A stretch of 64,000 nucleotides of DNA from G963662605 sp963662605 (GCA_963662605.1 OY759785.1:992001-1056000), one strand, 5' to 3'. Shown: positions 18,118 to 27,459, numbered from the stretch's first letter. Translations and numbers: made by a program. Notes: a model not told the origin generated them from the letters alone.

Positions 18118-19977
18118 ATGAAAACTTTTACTAAGAATCATTTTTCAGCAGCGGCAATGTTCTTCATGTTGCTTCTGCCTATGCTCTCCGGATGCGATCC
18201 GTTTCAACAGGATGGTATTACTTCTCCGGATGAAATAGCAAAAAAAGGATATTTTTATATCGCCGACCGGGGCACCAATTCACTTATCATGCTGGATTAC
18301 GGCATGCAGGAATTAAAGCGCTGGTCTCTCAACGCAATTGCTCCGGATACCGTTGCGTTGCAGGGAATCACATTCAACGGAAAAAATGTGTGGCTTGCAT
18401 TTTCCGGAAACGAAAAATTTATTGTTCAGGTAGATGCTACCGATAATAATTTAGCAATACTTCATTCAATAAAAGTACCCCCATATGTAAGCGGATCTAC
18501 TCAGGGTACGGTTCGTGGTATTGCAAACGACGGCCAGTATTTGTGGGTGGTCAATTCCGGTTCGGCAACATATGCACTGACCCCGACGCTCTATAAAATC
18601 AGTTTGGCAAATGATTCAACGGTTGCATCCTATCCGATACCTGCTGCATCACCACGAGGAATTACGAGCGCCAATATTGCTGCCGACGCGTATGGAAAAG
18701 GCCCGGCTGCCGGTTTGTATCTGCTTGATAACGACACCAAATATGTTTACTACTTTAATAATTCCACACCGCTCTTTAAACAATCCTTTGCTGCTCCGGT
18801 TCCTCCTGCAGGAACGACATGGGATCAGACACTCGGCATTACAAACGACGGCGAAAGTTTTTACACATTAAGTTATAGTGATCTGGCTTCTTATTTATTC
18901 AAGACTTCTTACCTCGGTGAAGTGGGATTCAGTTACAAACTTCCCTATAAATATCCTGTCGCTGTGGCGTGGTCAAACTACGATATTCGCACAATCATTC
19001 CTCCGACTGTCAGCGGTATTTCTCCGGCAAGCGGAGCTCAGGGAAAATCAGTTGCTGCGTATGTCAGCGGTTCGGGTTTCCACGAAGGTTCGGGATTGGC
19101 AGTTAATCTTGGTTCCGGCATAACTGTGGATACGGTAAAATATGTCAGTGCAACTTCTATTTACGTTCGCCTTACAATTGACGCAAATGCAACTCTCAGA
19201 AAAAGAAATATTGTTGTTACCAATCCGAACGGCAGTGTGGCAACCGGCGATTCGTTATTCAACGTTACTGCTGTGCCGGTTTCCGAATATCTTTTCGTGA
19301 CTGATTACAGCAACATGTTGTATCAAATCAGAGTTAGCGATACGGCAGTAGTGCAGTCCGTCAGTACATCTGCAATATCATCCGGCTCTCCGAGAGGATT
19401 AGCATATGATGGTACCAACTTGTACATGGGATGCAGCAGTCCTTCTTATAAAATTTACAAAATTTCGGCTGCTAATAATGTTATAACGGCCTCCGATTCA
19501 ATCGCATGTCCGTTTAATACCGGTACACTGCAAGGATTGACCTATTATAATGGCGCGCTATGGGTATTACAGACTAACACAGCCGGTATGATCTATAAGT
19601 TGGATCCGGCAAACGGTGCGGTTTTGGATTCAATCGTTGCTCCGGGTACAACCGGTGCGAGAGGGTTGGTTTTTGCGAACGGCCTCTTATACTGCAACGA
19701 CCGCGACGGAAAGAATATTTACAGCTGTGATCCGTTGGTAAAACTTTGGACCATAGCATTTGGTGAACCGGCTCCACCTGCCGGAACAACATCAACAACC
19801 GGCATGTTTTTTACCGGAACAAATTTCTGGATGTCCAACAGCGGCGGCACTAATGTGTTGTCGGATGTTTTGATGGAAGTAACACCGACAGGCAGCATTA
19901 TCCGGTACTTTAAAGCCCCTAATGCCGGTGCCGGACAGCCAAGCGGTATTGTTTATTGCCAATTGAAGGACAATTAA
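18118..19977 (+). CDS. Outer-envelope lipoprotein with beta-propeller repeats and IPT/TIG domain
   Basis: 619 residues. A type II signal peptide ends in LSGC with lipidated Cys26. On each side of a central IPT/TIG domain (about 295-380, SGISPASGAQGKS, VSGSGF) are propeller-type repeats of the form GTVRGIANDGQYLWVVNSG and SPRGLAYDGTNLYMGCSS. It is clearly paralogous to the lipoprotein at 27460: after the Cys both read DPF-x2-DGIT-x-P and then KGYFY and ELKRWSL. Each lies directly before a barrel gene, here with only one base between. A role as a periplasmic or surface binding partner for the barrel is inferred. The blades resemble NHL/SBBP-like repeats but the ligand is unknown. Confidence 0.88.
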   Translation: MKTFTKNHFSAAAMFFMLLLPMLSGCDPFQQDGITSPDEIAKKGYFYIADRGTNSLIMLDYGMQELKRWSLNAIAPDTVALQGITFNGKNVWLAFSGNEKFIVQVDATDNNLAILHSIKVPPYVSGSTQGTVRGIANDGQYLWVVNSGSATYALTPTLYKISLANDSTVASYPIPAASPRGITSANIAADAYGKGPAAGLYLLDNDTKYVYYFNNSTPLFKQSFAAPVPPAGTTWDQTLGITNDGESFYTLSYSDLASYLFKTSYLGEVGFSYKLPYKYPVAVAWSNYDIRTIIPPTVSGISPASGAQGKSVAAYVSGSGFHEGSGLAVNLGSGITVDTVKYVSATSIYVRLTIDANATLRKRNIVVTNPNGSVATGDSLFNVTAVPVSEYLFVTDYSNMLYQIRVSDTAVVQSVSTSAISSGSPRGLAYDGTNLYMGCSSPSYKIYKISAANNVITASDSIACPFNTGTLQGLTYYNGALWVLQTNTAGMIYKLDPANGAVLDSIVAPGTTGARGLVFANGLLYCNDRDGKNIYSCDPLVKLWTIAFGEPAPPAGTTSTTGMFFTGTNFWMSNSGGTNVLSDVLMEVTPTGSIIRYFKAPNAGAGQPSGIVYCQLKDN

Positions 19978-19978
19978 A

Positions 19979-21262
19979 ATGAAATTACAAAAATCAACCC
20001 TCATATATATTGTTTTACTCGCTGTCACTTTTTGTAAAGTTGATGTGTTTGCGCAGTTTGATGTGGGCGGTGAATTCCGTCTGCGTTACTACAACGACAT
20101 TTATTCCCAGCTGCAAACCGATAAAAAAGCTGTCAGTTATACCCGTATGTTGGCGCGCATCAATACTTCATACAAAGCATCCGATATGGTTACTTTCAAT
20201 GCTGAGGTTATGAACCTTGCCGACACCTCAACATCTCCCGCAAGAGGCATTTCGGGCACAGGCCCGATGCATTTCGGCATTTCGCAATTGTATGCTGAGT
20301 TAAAACAATATGATTTTTACGGATTCGACATCGTGCGTCTGCGTGCAGGCCGTCAGCAGTTCTCTATCGGTGACGGACTTTCTTTCGGCGAATCATATTA
20401 CTACTATGACAAGTTCGACGGCGGCAGACTTGATGTATCTTACGATCCGTTTACCTTAACCTTGTTCGGCGCAATTTACGGACAGAGTTTAAGCACAAAC
20501 GGTTTATGGCCGCAGGAAGCCTCGGACAATATTTACGTTGCAAAGCTGGGTGCAAAAGTACTCGATCAGGATTTAATGCTATACGGAATCAACAACCGTC
20601 CCCGCGGCGAATATAACGACAGTTATATTATCGGTGGCGGAAGTGCTGGAAGCTTTCTGAATGAAATGCTGGATTACTCAGGTGAAATCGCGTATCAGAA
20701 ATTCAATAAACAGCCCGGCGGCTTTGATAAAGCTGGATTGGGCTATATGGGAAGCCTCGGCTATAGTTTTTCAGTTCCGTACTTCAAACGCATCAAGATT
20801 GAGACCAAATACGCGGCAATGCAGGGGGATGATCCTGCAACTGCACAGATTGAGCAGTTCAGTCCTGCTTTCCCTGACTTTGAGTTTGGCGAAAGAACCG
20901 GATTTGTCAACGGTGTTATCGGCGGCTCTTATCCGCATGACGATAAATATGCCGAAGGCTCAAGAATCTGGTATTCACGCATCTACTTTATTCCGAAAGA
21001 TCTGCCGAAGTTCAGAGCGCAGTTTCAATACACAATGGTGAGACCATTTACCGAGAGAGTTGACGGCTACAATCAATTTGATGATGAATTCCAGGTGAAG
21101 CTTTACTATTCAGTAACATCGAGGGTGCAGTTCCAGGTACGATATGAGCGTATTATTCCGAATGGTGCCGATGCCGATCTAAATAAAAACGGAACCATTT
21201 CTTCAACCGAGGACAGAAATTATCTTGATAGTTACATGGTTGAATTGCGGGTTAAATTTTAA
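19979..21262 (+). CDS. Outer-membrane beta-barrel, alginate-export-like
   Basis: 427 residues with signal peptide MKLQKSTLIYIVLLAVTFCKVDVFAQ. The mature protein is an alternating polar/aromatic pattern typical of barrels and carries motifs of the alginate export (AlgE-like) porin family, such as GGEFRLRYYND near the start and VRLRAGRQQFSIGDG about 125 residues in, ending with a hydrophobic C-terminal strand (YMVELRVKF). It is a paralogue of the 29340 protein (shared RQQF-IG-G-SFGES, YYDKFDG and GGSYPHDD/GGDYPYNT segments). One base separates it from the lipoprotein gene. Export or uptake of an anionic polymer or its fragments through the outer membrane fits the family; alginate itself is not implied. 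Confidence 0.85.
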   Translation: MKLQKSTLIYIVLLAVTFCKVDVFAQFDVGGEFRLRYYNDIYSQLQTDKKAVSYTRMLARINTSYKASDMVTFNAEVMNLADTSTSPARGISGTGPMHFGISQLYAELKQYDFYGFDIVRLRAGRQQFSIGDGLSFGESYYYYDKFDGGRLDVSYDPFTLTLFGAIYGQSLSTNGLWPQEASDNIYVAKLGAKVLDQDLMLYGINNRPRGEYNDSYIIGGGSAGSFLNEMLDYSGEIAYQKFNKQPGGFDKAGLGYMGSLGYSFSVPYFKRIKIETKYAAMQGDDPATAQIEQFSPAFPDFEFGERTGFVNGVIGGSYPHDDKYAEGSRIWYSRIYFIPKDLPKFRAQFQYTMVRPFTERVDGYNQFDDEFQVKLYYSVTSRVQFQVRYERIIPNGADADLNKNGTISSTEDRNYLDSYMVELRVKF

Positions 21263-21268
21263 GGAAAA

Positions 21269-21754
21269 ATGATTATGCAGCAATATCAAGCAACAATACA
21301 AAACACGAGACGCGGGAGTTTCAGATTCCTGCTGTTTATGTTGGTTTGTTTCATTCTTTCATTGGTTGCCGGTTCGGCAATAACTGCGCATGCAAAAAGT
21401 TTTTCCGCATCCGATTACTCCGAAAAAAGTATCGCCGCCGCCGATACCGTCATAACCGATTCCGCTAACGAGGAAAAAGATAAGCCGGAAGTTGTTATAA
21501 CCAAGACAAAGAAAAAATCCAAATCCGGTTCTCAATCCCCAAAGGCAGCGAAGGGCGCCGGAGCGGCCATTGATGAAGACGATGATAATGATATGTATGT
21601 GCCATATGAAAAATGGCGCATAGATAAGTTCGACAACTGGGGCGCACGCAAAAAGGCGAAATCATCCGGAGTGAAAACTGAAACGGATGCACCGGACTCA
21701 ACCGGCAACAGCGACAGTAAAAAAGGATTTAACGACAAAGACAAAGAGTTATAG
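21269..21754 (+). CDS. Small secreted charged protein with W-x2-DKFD-x-WG module
   Basis: 161 residues from 21269 (MIMQQYQ; the ATG at 21275 is an alternative better spaced from AAGGA). A membrane-spanning signal segment (FRFLLFMLVCFILSLVAGSAI) ends in AHAK. The rest has no clear fold: Lys-rich KTKKKSKSGSQSPKAAKG, an acidic run, then WRIDKFDNWGARKK at residues 116-129 and a D/K/T/S-rich tail. The same module (acidic run, W-x2-DKFD-x-WG, Lys-rich, Thr/Asp-rich tail) is inserted in the gamma-glutamyltranspeptidase at 38211. I do not recognise a family. It is the last gene of operon A. The strongly charged sequence would suit binding to a polyanion or to a partner protein. Confidence 0.8.
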   Translation: MIMQQYQATIQNTRRGSFRFLLFMLVCFILSLVAGSAITAHAKSFSASDYSEKSIAAADTVITDSANEEKDKPEVVITKTKKKSKSGSQSPKAAKGAGAAIDEDDDNDMYVPYEKWRIDKFDNWGARKKAKSSGVKTETDAPDSTGNSDSKKGFNDKDKEL

Positions 21755-21812
21755 CAAACATTTATCCTCCCGGCTGTAGCTCTGATTTCTGAAAATTCAT
21801 TTTTAAAATTTG

Positions 21813-21841
21813 GCTGACTGTAATTGAAAATTACAGTCAGC
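21813..21841. repeat. 13-bp inverted repeat after operon A
   Basis: GCTGACTGTAATT and AATTACAGTCAGC surround a 3-base loop. No T-run follows on the plus strand, so termination of operon A here is only probable. Confidence 0.5.
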
Positions 21842-21843
21842 AC

Positions 21844-21943
21844 GGGCAGAAAACGCCCAAAATTGCGTAATTCTTTCTCATGCTCCGTAATAAATGGGCA
21901 ATTCGGCTAAAAAACGAAACAATTTTTGGTATTGGAATTGCAT
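21844..21943 (+). promoter_or_regulatory. Candidate sigma-54 promoter with upstream activator site
   Basis: TGGTAT-TGGAA-TTGCAT at 21927-21943 fits the -24/-12 sigma-54 pattern (GG-N10-GC). The palindrome GGGC-AGAAAAC-GCCC at 21844-21858 lies with its centre 90 bp upstream of the GC. The gene at 26279 has the same pair of elements at nearly the same spacing. The transcript would have a leader of about 260 bases before the ATG at 22217. Confidence 0.65.
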
Positions 21944-22004
21944 GGCTTTATAAAATAAGATTGGCAGAACTTGTCAATCACCACATTCTCAGGGGAACCG
22001 TTAC

Positions 22005-22161
22005 GTGCGACATTCGTTCAGGATACATACGGTCATCTCGATTCGTTTTACTGCTCGATGACTCTCTATGTGCGACATAAGTTCAGGATACGTGGTCATC
22101 CGGATTCCCCCGATAAACCGGGATATCCGATGATCCTTAGTTGCGATATTATTCAGGATAT
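22005..22161 (+). repeat. Three imperfect direct repeats in the leader of the 22217 gene
   Basis: GTGCGACATTCGTTCAGGAT (22005) and GTGCGACATAAGTTCAGGAT (22070) are followed by TTGCGATATTATTCAGGAT (22141), spaced 65 and 71 bases apart. In the first two copies GGTCATC and GAT follow about 10 bases later. A more degenerate copy may lie near 21980 (CCACATTCTCAGGGG). They would all sit in the transcript made from the sigma-54 promoter at 21927. Possible roles are RNA structure, protein binding or decay of a duplicated segment. Confidence 0.55.
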
Positions 22162-22216
22162 TCTGTTTATAACGAGTTTATAAGATTTTAAAATTTATCC
22201 ATAATGCGAGGTTCTT

Positions 22217-25200
22217 ATGAAAACATTGGGACGACTTTATTTAAGTCTTCTATTTATTATGTTAATGAGCGCGGCCACACTTGCACAAGATAGCGTGACT
22301 GTTCCCTATACCGATCATTTTAACTATAATACCGGGAGCATCGGTGGACAAGGTAAATGGGTTAATCTGAATACAGGAGACTCATTGCTTGTTACTGCCG
22401 GGAATTTAAGCTATCCCGGTTTTGCTGCCTCCACCGGAAAAAAATTAGCTTTTGACGGTTCCGGTAAAGATCCCGCAATAACCTTTACGCAAACATATTC
22501 CGGGAAAATATACGCGTCATTCCTTTTGAAAATATCCAGCCTCGGTTCAATGAATACCACCGGTGGGTATATTGCAACTTTCTATCAGGGTGCTGCGAGT
22601 GTTACAAGTGGCACTCTTTTGTGGCTCAGGAAAGATGCAGACGGTACTTCATTTGACATTGGTTTAAGTTCAAGAACCACAACCACGATCTCCTGGACAA
22701 CAGCCAAGACAGTTGGCACGACATATTTAATTGTCATGGATTATGAGATAGTTTCCGGCGCAACAAACGATGTATCTAACCTTTGGATTAATCCGGATGC
22801 TTCATCTTTTGGTAGTGCAACGGTTCCAACGCCAGCTTTAACAACAACCAATAGCGCGGCTGATTTAACTGGTCTGGGTCGATTCACGATTAGGCAGGAT
22901 GCAACTACAGCCACTCCGTTTTGCGAGCTTGATGAGTTACGTATTGGAGCCACTTGGGCTGACGTAACTCCCGCATTCTCTGCTACAAACTACTATCCAA
23001 AATCATCCGGAAATCTTGATTTGCTCTCCACTTGGGGAACGAATACAGACGGTTCCGGTACAACACCTTCGGATTTTACTTCCGACGCGCAGATATTTAA
23101 CATTAGAAATCAATTATCTCCTGTGATTGGAGCAAATTGGGTTGTTTCCGGTACCACATCAAATGTCATTCTTGGTGACGGAACAAATACTACCAATTTC
23201 ACTATTGGAAGCACTTATTCATATACGGGTCCGATTGATGTTTCAGCTAATGCAACGCTTACTTTACAAAATACAACAATCCCTACAATCGGAACATGTA
23301 ATGCCGCGAGTACTGTTGATTACGCCGGGACGGCCACTCAGGGCATTGTATCGGCAAGCTATGGAAATCTTAAAATCAGCAACTCGGTTGATGCTACAGC
23401 ACCTGCAACTATGAACATAGCCGGAAATCTAACCAACAATGGTGTGTTTACCCACAACAACGGAACCATAATATTTAATGGTTCGGCTTCTCAAACCATT
23501 GGCGGTACATCATCAACGGCGTTCAATAATGTGACCGTGAATAGCGGCAGCGGCCAAAGCAATATATTGGAAGCAACCTCGGTTATCTCGGTCAACGGTG
23601 CACTTACGATTAGCAGCGGCACGTTGAAAATATCAAGCGCTTCAACATTGAGCCTTGCATCGTGGACTTCTGTCCCCGCAGCGGGAGGATTCTGGCTGAA
23701 CAATGCAGGTGCGTCCGTTACAATCGCCGCAGGCAATACAACATTCAACGGATTATTCCGTTTGACGAATGGTACATTCAACACGGGTGTTGCAGCGGAT
23801 CAGAACATTAACTGTAACACGACGGCAACATTTGTTATAGAGGGCGGTACATTAAATATCGCGGGCAGATTGTCAAGAGCAAGTTCACCTTCAGGTTCAT
23901 ACACACAGACGGGCGGTACTGTTAATGTTGCTACGTTCGGTTCAACCGCGACCGGATGTTTCTATTTCGGCAGTGCGGGTTCAACATTCAACATGAGCGG
24001 CGGAACAATCGTCATTCAACAGCCGAATACAGGCACATCAGCCGATTATACCATACTGAGCGGCGGTACGGCAAATGTTACCGGTGGCACTGTACAATTC
24101 GGTAATGCCGGCACTCCTGCCGGAAAAACTTTCCGCGTTAGTAGTTCAGCCATTCCTATCTTTGATCTTGTTGTTGATGGAACAAGTAATGGAAAGACCG
24201 TTCAGGCAAAATATGATGTACTCATTTCAAACTCCCTTACAATAGCCAGCGGTTCAACGTTCGATGTGTTTGGCAATGTTGTTACTTTTAGCGGTGCTAC
24301 GGTGACAAACAACGGTACGATTATCGGCTCTCTTTCCGTATATCCCGACAGCCGTTTTAACTTCTCAGGTGCATCGGTTGCGCAAACATATACGGGAACC
24401 GGTACGGTTGGAACCTATTCTGATCCGCTTTCAGGTATTGGCTTCAGCAATATGCTGGGTGTCACTATCGATGCAAGCGTAACAAATTTGAACGTCAATA
24501 GAATTAACGCATTTGCCGGTACAGTACATAACACAAATAAACTAACAATAGGAAACGACAGCGGTAAAGTATCATATATACTTATTGGTAGTACAGCTGC
24601 AAACTCAAATACAGCAGGCGTTTTGGATGTTGCTCCTGATTTTCAGCTGAGCAGCGGCGGATTAACACTCTATTACGGTAATGCTAGCAATGTGCCTTCA
24701 ACGGGTGTTGAAATTCCTTCAAGCCGTGCATTAGTTAATTTAACCGTCAATAATGACGCGGGTGGCGTCGTTATATCAGGTGGCAATTTAACAGTTAACG
24801 GAGCATTAACTCTCTCAAAGGGACTTTTAGACATTGGCGATAATGACCTTATTCTGGGTTCGGCAGCAACGATTAGTGGAGCTCCTGCTGATTCGGCAAT
24901 GATCGTAACCACTGGAAGCGGACAAGTGAAAAAATCGGTATCCGCAGTTCCATTCCAGTTTACATTCCCTGTAGGCGACAAATCCGGAACCCCGGAGTAT
25001 TCACCGGTTAATGTCACCCTGAGCAGCGGTACATTATCTTCTGCTTACATTGGTGTTGCAGTAGCCAATGCAAAGTATTCCAACAATTCAAGTACAACAG
25101 ATTACATCAATAGATATTGGGCACTTACCGCCAACGGTATTACGGATCCGGTTCATACCGACACATTGACATATGTTGATGCCGATATCGCCGGTACCGA

Positions 25201-25969
25201 AGCTTCACTTAATGGTGGATTGTACAGCGGTTCAAGCTGGAGTGATTTAGGTGCGGTTAGTGCCGCTAATAATTACATTGTCGGAACAAATCTCACTTCA
25301 TTCGGTGTTATTACCGCCGGTGAAGCCGGTGCTTTTTCAAGCGCGGGTACGGTTGTCGTAAAAGTAATTCCGCAAGGATTCTATAACGATGGCGATTATC
25401 TGAACTCATCAGATACGATTACGGTCTTGTTGGCAAATGTATCTTCACCATATGCTATTGTTGATTCTGCGGCTGTTATTCTGGATTCAATTTCATTCCA
25501 GGCAACTGCTTCACTCGCAACAGCTGCAAGCGGCAGCTATTACATTGTTATCAAACACAGAAACTCTATTGAAACATGGAGTGCCTCGGCGGTCGCTTAT
25601 ACAAAGGGTTCAACAACGAATTACGATTTTACCACGGATCCTTCAGCAGCTTACGGTAACAACGAAGTTGCCGTAGGCTCTGCAGGCAGATATGCTATCT
25701 TCAGCGGTGATTGTAATCAGGATGGTTATGTTGACCCGTTGGATCTTTCTATGGTAGATGGTGATTCATTCAACTATGTTTCAGGCAGAGCTTTAACAAC
25801 CGACATCAACGGTGACGGGTATGTTGATCCGCTGGATCTTTCAATATGCGATCAGAATTCATTTAATTATGTCGGTGTAAAGCTTCCTGTTTCAGGAAGA
25901 TATGCCGCGAAGAGCAGTGCCCGTCAGGGAGTGCATATTAACGAGTCTCTGAAAATGTTGAAAAAATAA
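22217..25969 (+). CDS. Large secreted repeat protein with LamG-like N-terminus and dockerin-like end
   Basis: 1250 residues, signal peptide MKTLGRLYLSLLFIMLMSAATLAQ. Residues about 25-255 look like a concanavalin/LamG-type jelly roll (YTDHFNYNTGS ... CELDELRIG). Then comes a long stretch of Gly/Thr/Ser/Asn-rich beta repeats (motifs such as LTISSGTLK, NNGTIIGSL) probably forming a beta-solenoid. About 130 residues before the end is a domain shared with the 1328 protein (VKVIPQGFYN-DGDYLN, YYIVIKHRNSIETWS), followed by two dockerin-type calcium loops (DCNQDGYVDPLD at 1165, DINGDGYVDPLD at 1196). Like the 1328 protein it has no NPFNP sorting domain. It is a monocistronic unit, with a sigma-54-type promoter far upstream and a strong terminator after it. 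A matrix or adhesin role is likely. Confidence 0.87.
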   Translation: MKTLGRLYLSLLFIMLMSAATLAQDSVTVPYTDHFNYNTGSIGGQGKWVNLNTGDSLLVTAGNLSYPGFAASTGKKLAFDGSGKDPAITFTQTYSGKIYASFLLKISSLGSMNTTGGYIATFYQGAASVTSGTLLWLRKDADGTSFDIGLSSRTTTTISWTTAKTVGTTYLIVMDYEIVSGATNDVSNLWINPDASSFGSATVPTPALTTTNSAADLTGLGRFTIRQDATTATPFCELDELRIGATWADVTPAFSATNYYPKSSGNLDLLSTWGTNTDGSGTTPSDFTSDAQIFNIRNQLSPVIGANWVVSGTTSNVILGDGTNTTNFTIGSTYSYTGPIDVSANATLTLQNTTIPTIGTCNAASTVDYAGTATQGIVSASYGNLKISNSVDATAPATMNIAGNLTNNGVFTHNNGTIIFNGSASQTIGGTSSTAFNNVTVNSGSGQSNILEATSVISVNGALTISSGTLKISSASTLSLASWTSVPAAGGFWLNNAGASVTIAAGNTTFNGLFRLTNGTFNTGVAADQNINCNTTATFVIEGGTLNIAGRLSRASSPSGSYTQTGGTVNVATFGSTATGCFYFGSAGSTFNMSGGTIVIQQPNTGTSADYTILSGGTANVTGGTVQFGNAGTPAGKTFRVSSSAIPIFDLVVDGTSNGKTVQAKYDVLISNSLTIASGSTFDVFGNVVTFSGATVTNNGTIIGSLSVYPDSRFNFSGASVAQTYTGTGTVGTYSDPLSGIGFSNMLGVTIDASVTNLNVNRINAFAGTVHNTNKLTIGNDSGKVSYILIGSTAANSNTAGVLDVAPDFQLSSGGLTLYYGNASNVPSTGVEIPSSRALVNLTVNNDAGGVVISGGNLTVNGALTLSKGLLDIGDNDLILGSAATISGAPADSAMIVTTGSGQVKKSVSAVPFQFTFPVGDKSGTPEYSPVNVTLSSGTLSSAYIGVAVANAKYSNNSSTTDYINRYWALTANGITDPVHTDTLTYVDADIAGTEASLNGGLYSGSSWSDLGAVSAANNYIVGTNLTSFGVITAGEAGAFSSAGTVVVKVIPQGFYNDGDYLNSSDTITVLLANVSSPYAIVDSAAVILDSISFQATASLATAASGSYYIVIKHRNSIETWSASAVAYTKGSTTNYDFTTDPSAAYGNNEVAVGSAGRYAIFSGDCNQDGYVDPLDLSMVDGDSFNYVSGRALTTDINGDGYVDPLDLSICDQNSFNYVGVKLPVSGRYAAKSSARQGVHINESLKMLKK

Positions 25970-26025
25970 TATATTCTCCGTGTCAATATTTCGTCGTCGT
26001 CTTGGCAAATTTTGACACCTTTCTG

Positions 26026-26058
26026 AAATGGCTGATTCCACAGGAATCAGCCATTTTT
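26026..26058 (+). terminator. Strong Rho-independent terminator after the 22217 gene
   Basis: AAATGGCTGATTCC pairs perfectly with GGAATCAGCCATTT (14 bp, 3-base loop) and runs into TTTTTATTTT. Confidence 0.9.
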
Positions 26059-26106
26059 TATTTTAAATATTTCACTGCATATTTAAGCCCACAATTTTTT
26101 GGACAT

Positions 26107-26208
26107 GGGCAATAATAGCTCAATAAAAATGCTCTATTCATTCTATAATGGGGTTTTTTAACAAATTAAAGGGGTCGCCCCCAACCTTTTTTGGTATCAT
26201 AATTGCAA
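26107..26208 (+). promoter_or_regulatory. Candidate sigma-54 promoter with upstream activator site for operon B
   Basis: TGGTAT-CATAA-TTGCAA at 26192-26208 matches the -24/-12 sigma-54 pattern. GGGC-AATAATA-GCTC at 26107-26121 (one mismatch from a perfect palindrome) is centred about 91 bp upstream of the GC, against 90 bp at the 21927 promoter. The leader to the ATG at 26279 would be about 60 bases. No other clear promoter or terminator was seen until 40245, so this could drive the whole of operon B. Confidence 0.65.
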
Positions 26209-26278
26209 TATAAATCGGGTGCTTGTTTTATAGCTTATTTTTAGGTCTGAATTTATCAATGAAAATCGGTTAATAATA

Positions 26279-27457
26279 ATGAGATTCTGGCTAAGCATAA
26301 CGTTCTTTTGTGTTCTGTTCACCGCCGCATTTGCACAAACAACCGTGAGCGGTGATATTGAATCAACAATTACGGATATCGTTTCGACAATCCCCGGAAA
26401 CGGATCAAATAGCTTTGTCATTCCAAGCACTGCACAAATCAATGTCTTCGCTTCCGCTTTTTCTCAAATGAGCGCGGGCACTTTTTCAAACGTTGCAAGT
26501 CTTCTCTCTCCATACGGATATACCATTACAAAGTTTTACAACACGCCGACAAAAGACACCCTCTATCTGCTGAAAGAGACACTTCCGTTGAAGTATGGCT
26601 GGGGAACATTCGTTTACAATCCCAAATCCACCAATGATCTGGCAATTGAAATTCCGCACCCGCTATGGGATAAATATACATGGAGCATGGGCATAAAAGT
26701 ATTCTTGGGTGCGAAGGCAAAATGGTATAGTCTTGCCGGAACTCATCGTTACGCCAACGATGATACGTCTTCCGACATGGCTCACGTGACAAAATCAATG
26801 TTTTATACAGCGCATACAACAAATGCAAATGCAGTAGCAATTCAATGTCATGGATTTGACGGTTCATCTTCAACGTATACGGGATATCCGGATGCTGTTA
26901 TCAGCTGCGGCACATTGTATCCATCAACCGTTTATTACACATTAAAAGATAAATATACTGCGCAGGGATTTGATGTGGGTGTATTCAGTTATTCAACATA
27001 CAGTGCGCTCAATAAATTGGGAGCTCAGACAAACACCGAAGGTCAATGGTCCAACTCTAACGGTAAAAAGTTCGTTCATATTGAACACGATCAGCCGCTC
27101 CGTTACGATACAACGAATATGCGAAAATGTGTTAATGCAATCGTGAGCGTGTTTGGCTTAACAACGGGGGTAGAAGATGGCCAAGTACATAAAACTTCAT
27201 TTAATATAATCAAAGCTTTCCCGAACCCTTTTAATCCCGCAACAACAATAAGCGTTGAGCTTTCTCAATCAGGCGAAACTGAAATTTCGGTTACGGATTT
27301 GATGGGAAGAAAAGTTCAGGAATTATTTAATGGTTACATGGCTGCCGGTACGCACAACATAAAATTCAATGCCGGAACCCTTTCCTCGGGTGTATACTTC
27401 TGTACGCTGCGGAGTAACAAAACGATAACAATCACTAAACTCATTTTAATGAAATAA
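26279..27457 (+). CDS. T9SS-secreted amidohydrolase-like protein, first gene of operon B
   Basis: 392 residues, signal peptide MRFWLSITFFCVLFTAAFAQ. Residues about 40-300 are homologous to the N-terminal domain of the 1328 protein: IPHPLWDKYT, LAGTHRYAN, MAHVTKSMF, IQCHGF and VHIEHDQPLRYD align one for one. The spaced conserved His, Asp, Arg and Glu residues are compatible with a zinc amidohydrolase of the N-formylglutamate amidohydrolase or poly-gamma-glutamate hydrolase type, but I cannot name the family with certainty. The end is a T9SS type A domain (AFPNPFNPATTISVEL). Its place at the head of an operon with ggt, a racemase and N-acyl-glutamate-type hydrolases suggests that it cuts a gamma-glutamyl polymer outside the cell. 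Confidence 0.83.
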   Translation: MRFWLSITFFCVLFTAAFAQTTVSGDIESTITDIVSTIPGNGSNSFVIPSTAQINVFASAFSQMSAGTFSNVASLLSPYGYTITKFYNTPTKDTLYLLKETLPLKYGWGTFVYNPKSTNDLAIEIPHPLWDKYTWSMGIKVFLGAKAKWYSLAGTHRYANDDTSSDMAHVTKSMFYTAHTTNANAVAIQCHGFDGSSSTYTGYPDAVISCGTLYPSTVYYTLKDKYTAQGFDVGVFSYSTYSALNKLGAQTNTEGQWSNSNGKKFVHIEHDQPLRYDTTNMRKCVNAIVSVFGLTTGVEDGQVHKTSFNIIKAFPNPFNPATTISVELSQSGETEISVTDLMGRKVQELFNGYMAAGTHNIKFNAGTLSSGVYFCTLRSNKTITITKLILMK

Positions 27458-27459
27458 TA

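Noticed and set aside
22005..22161. CRISPR-like array
   Set aside because: Only three imperfect copies, spacers unequal and partly similar, and no cas genes nearby.
21880..22183. Short plus-strand frames (66-70 residues) before the 22217 gene
   Set aside because: They cross the sigma-54 promoter or the direct repeats and overlap each other in different frames without coding character.
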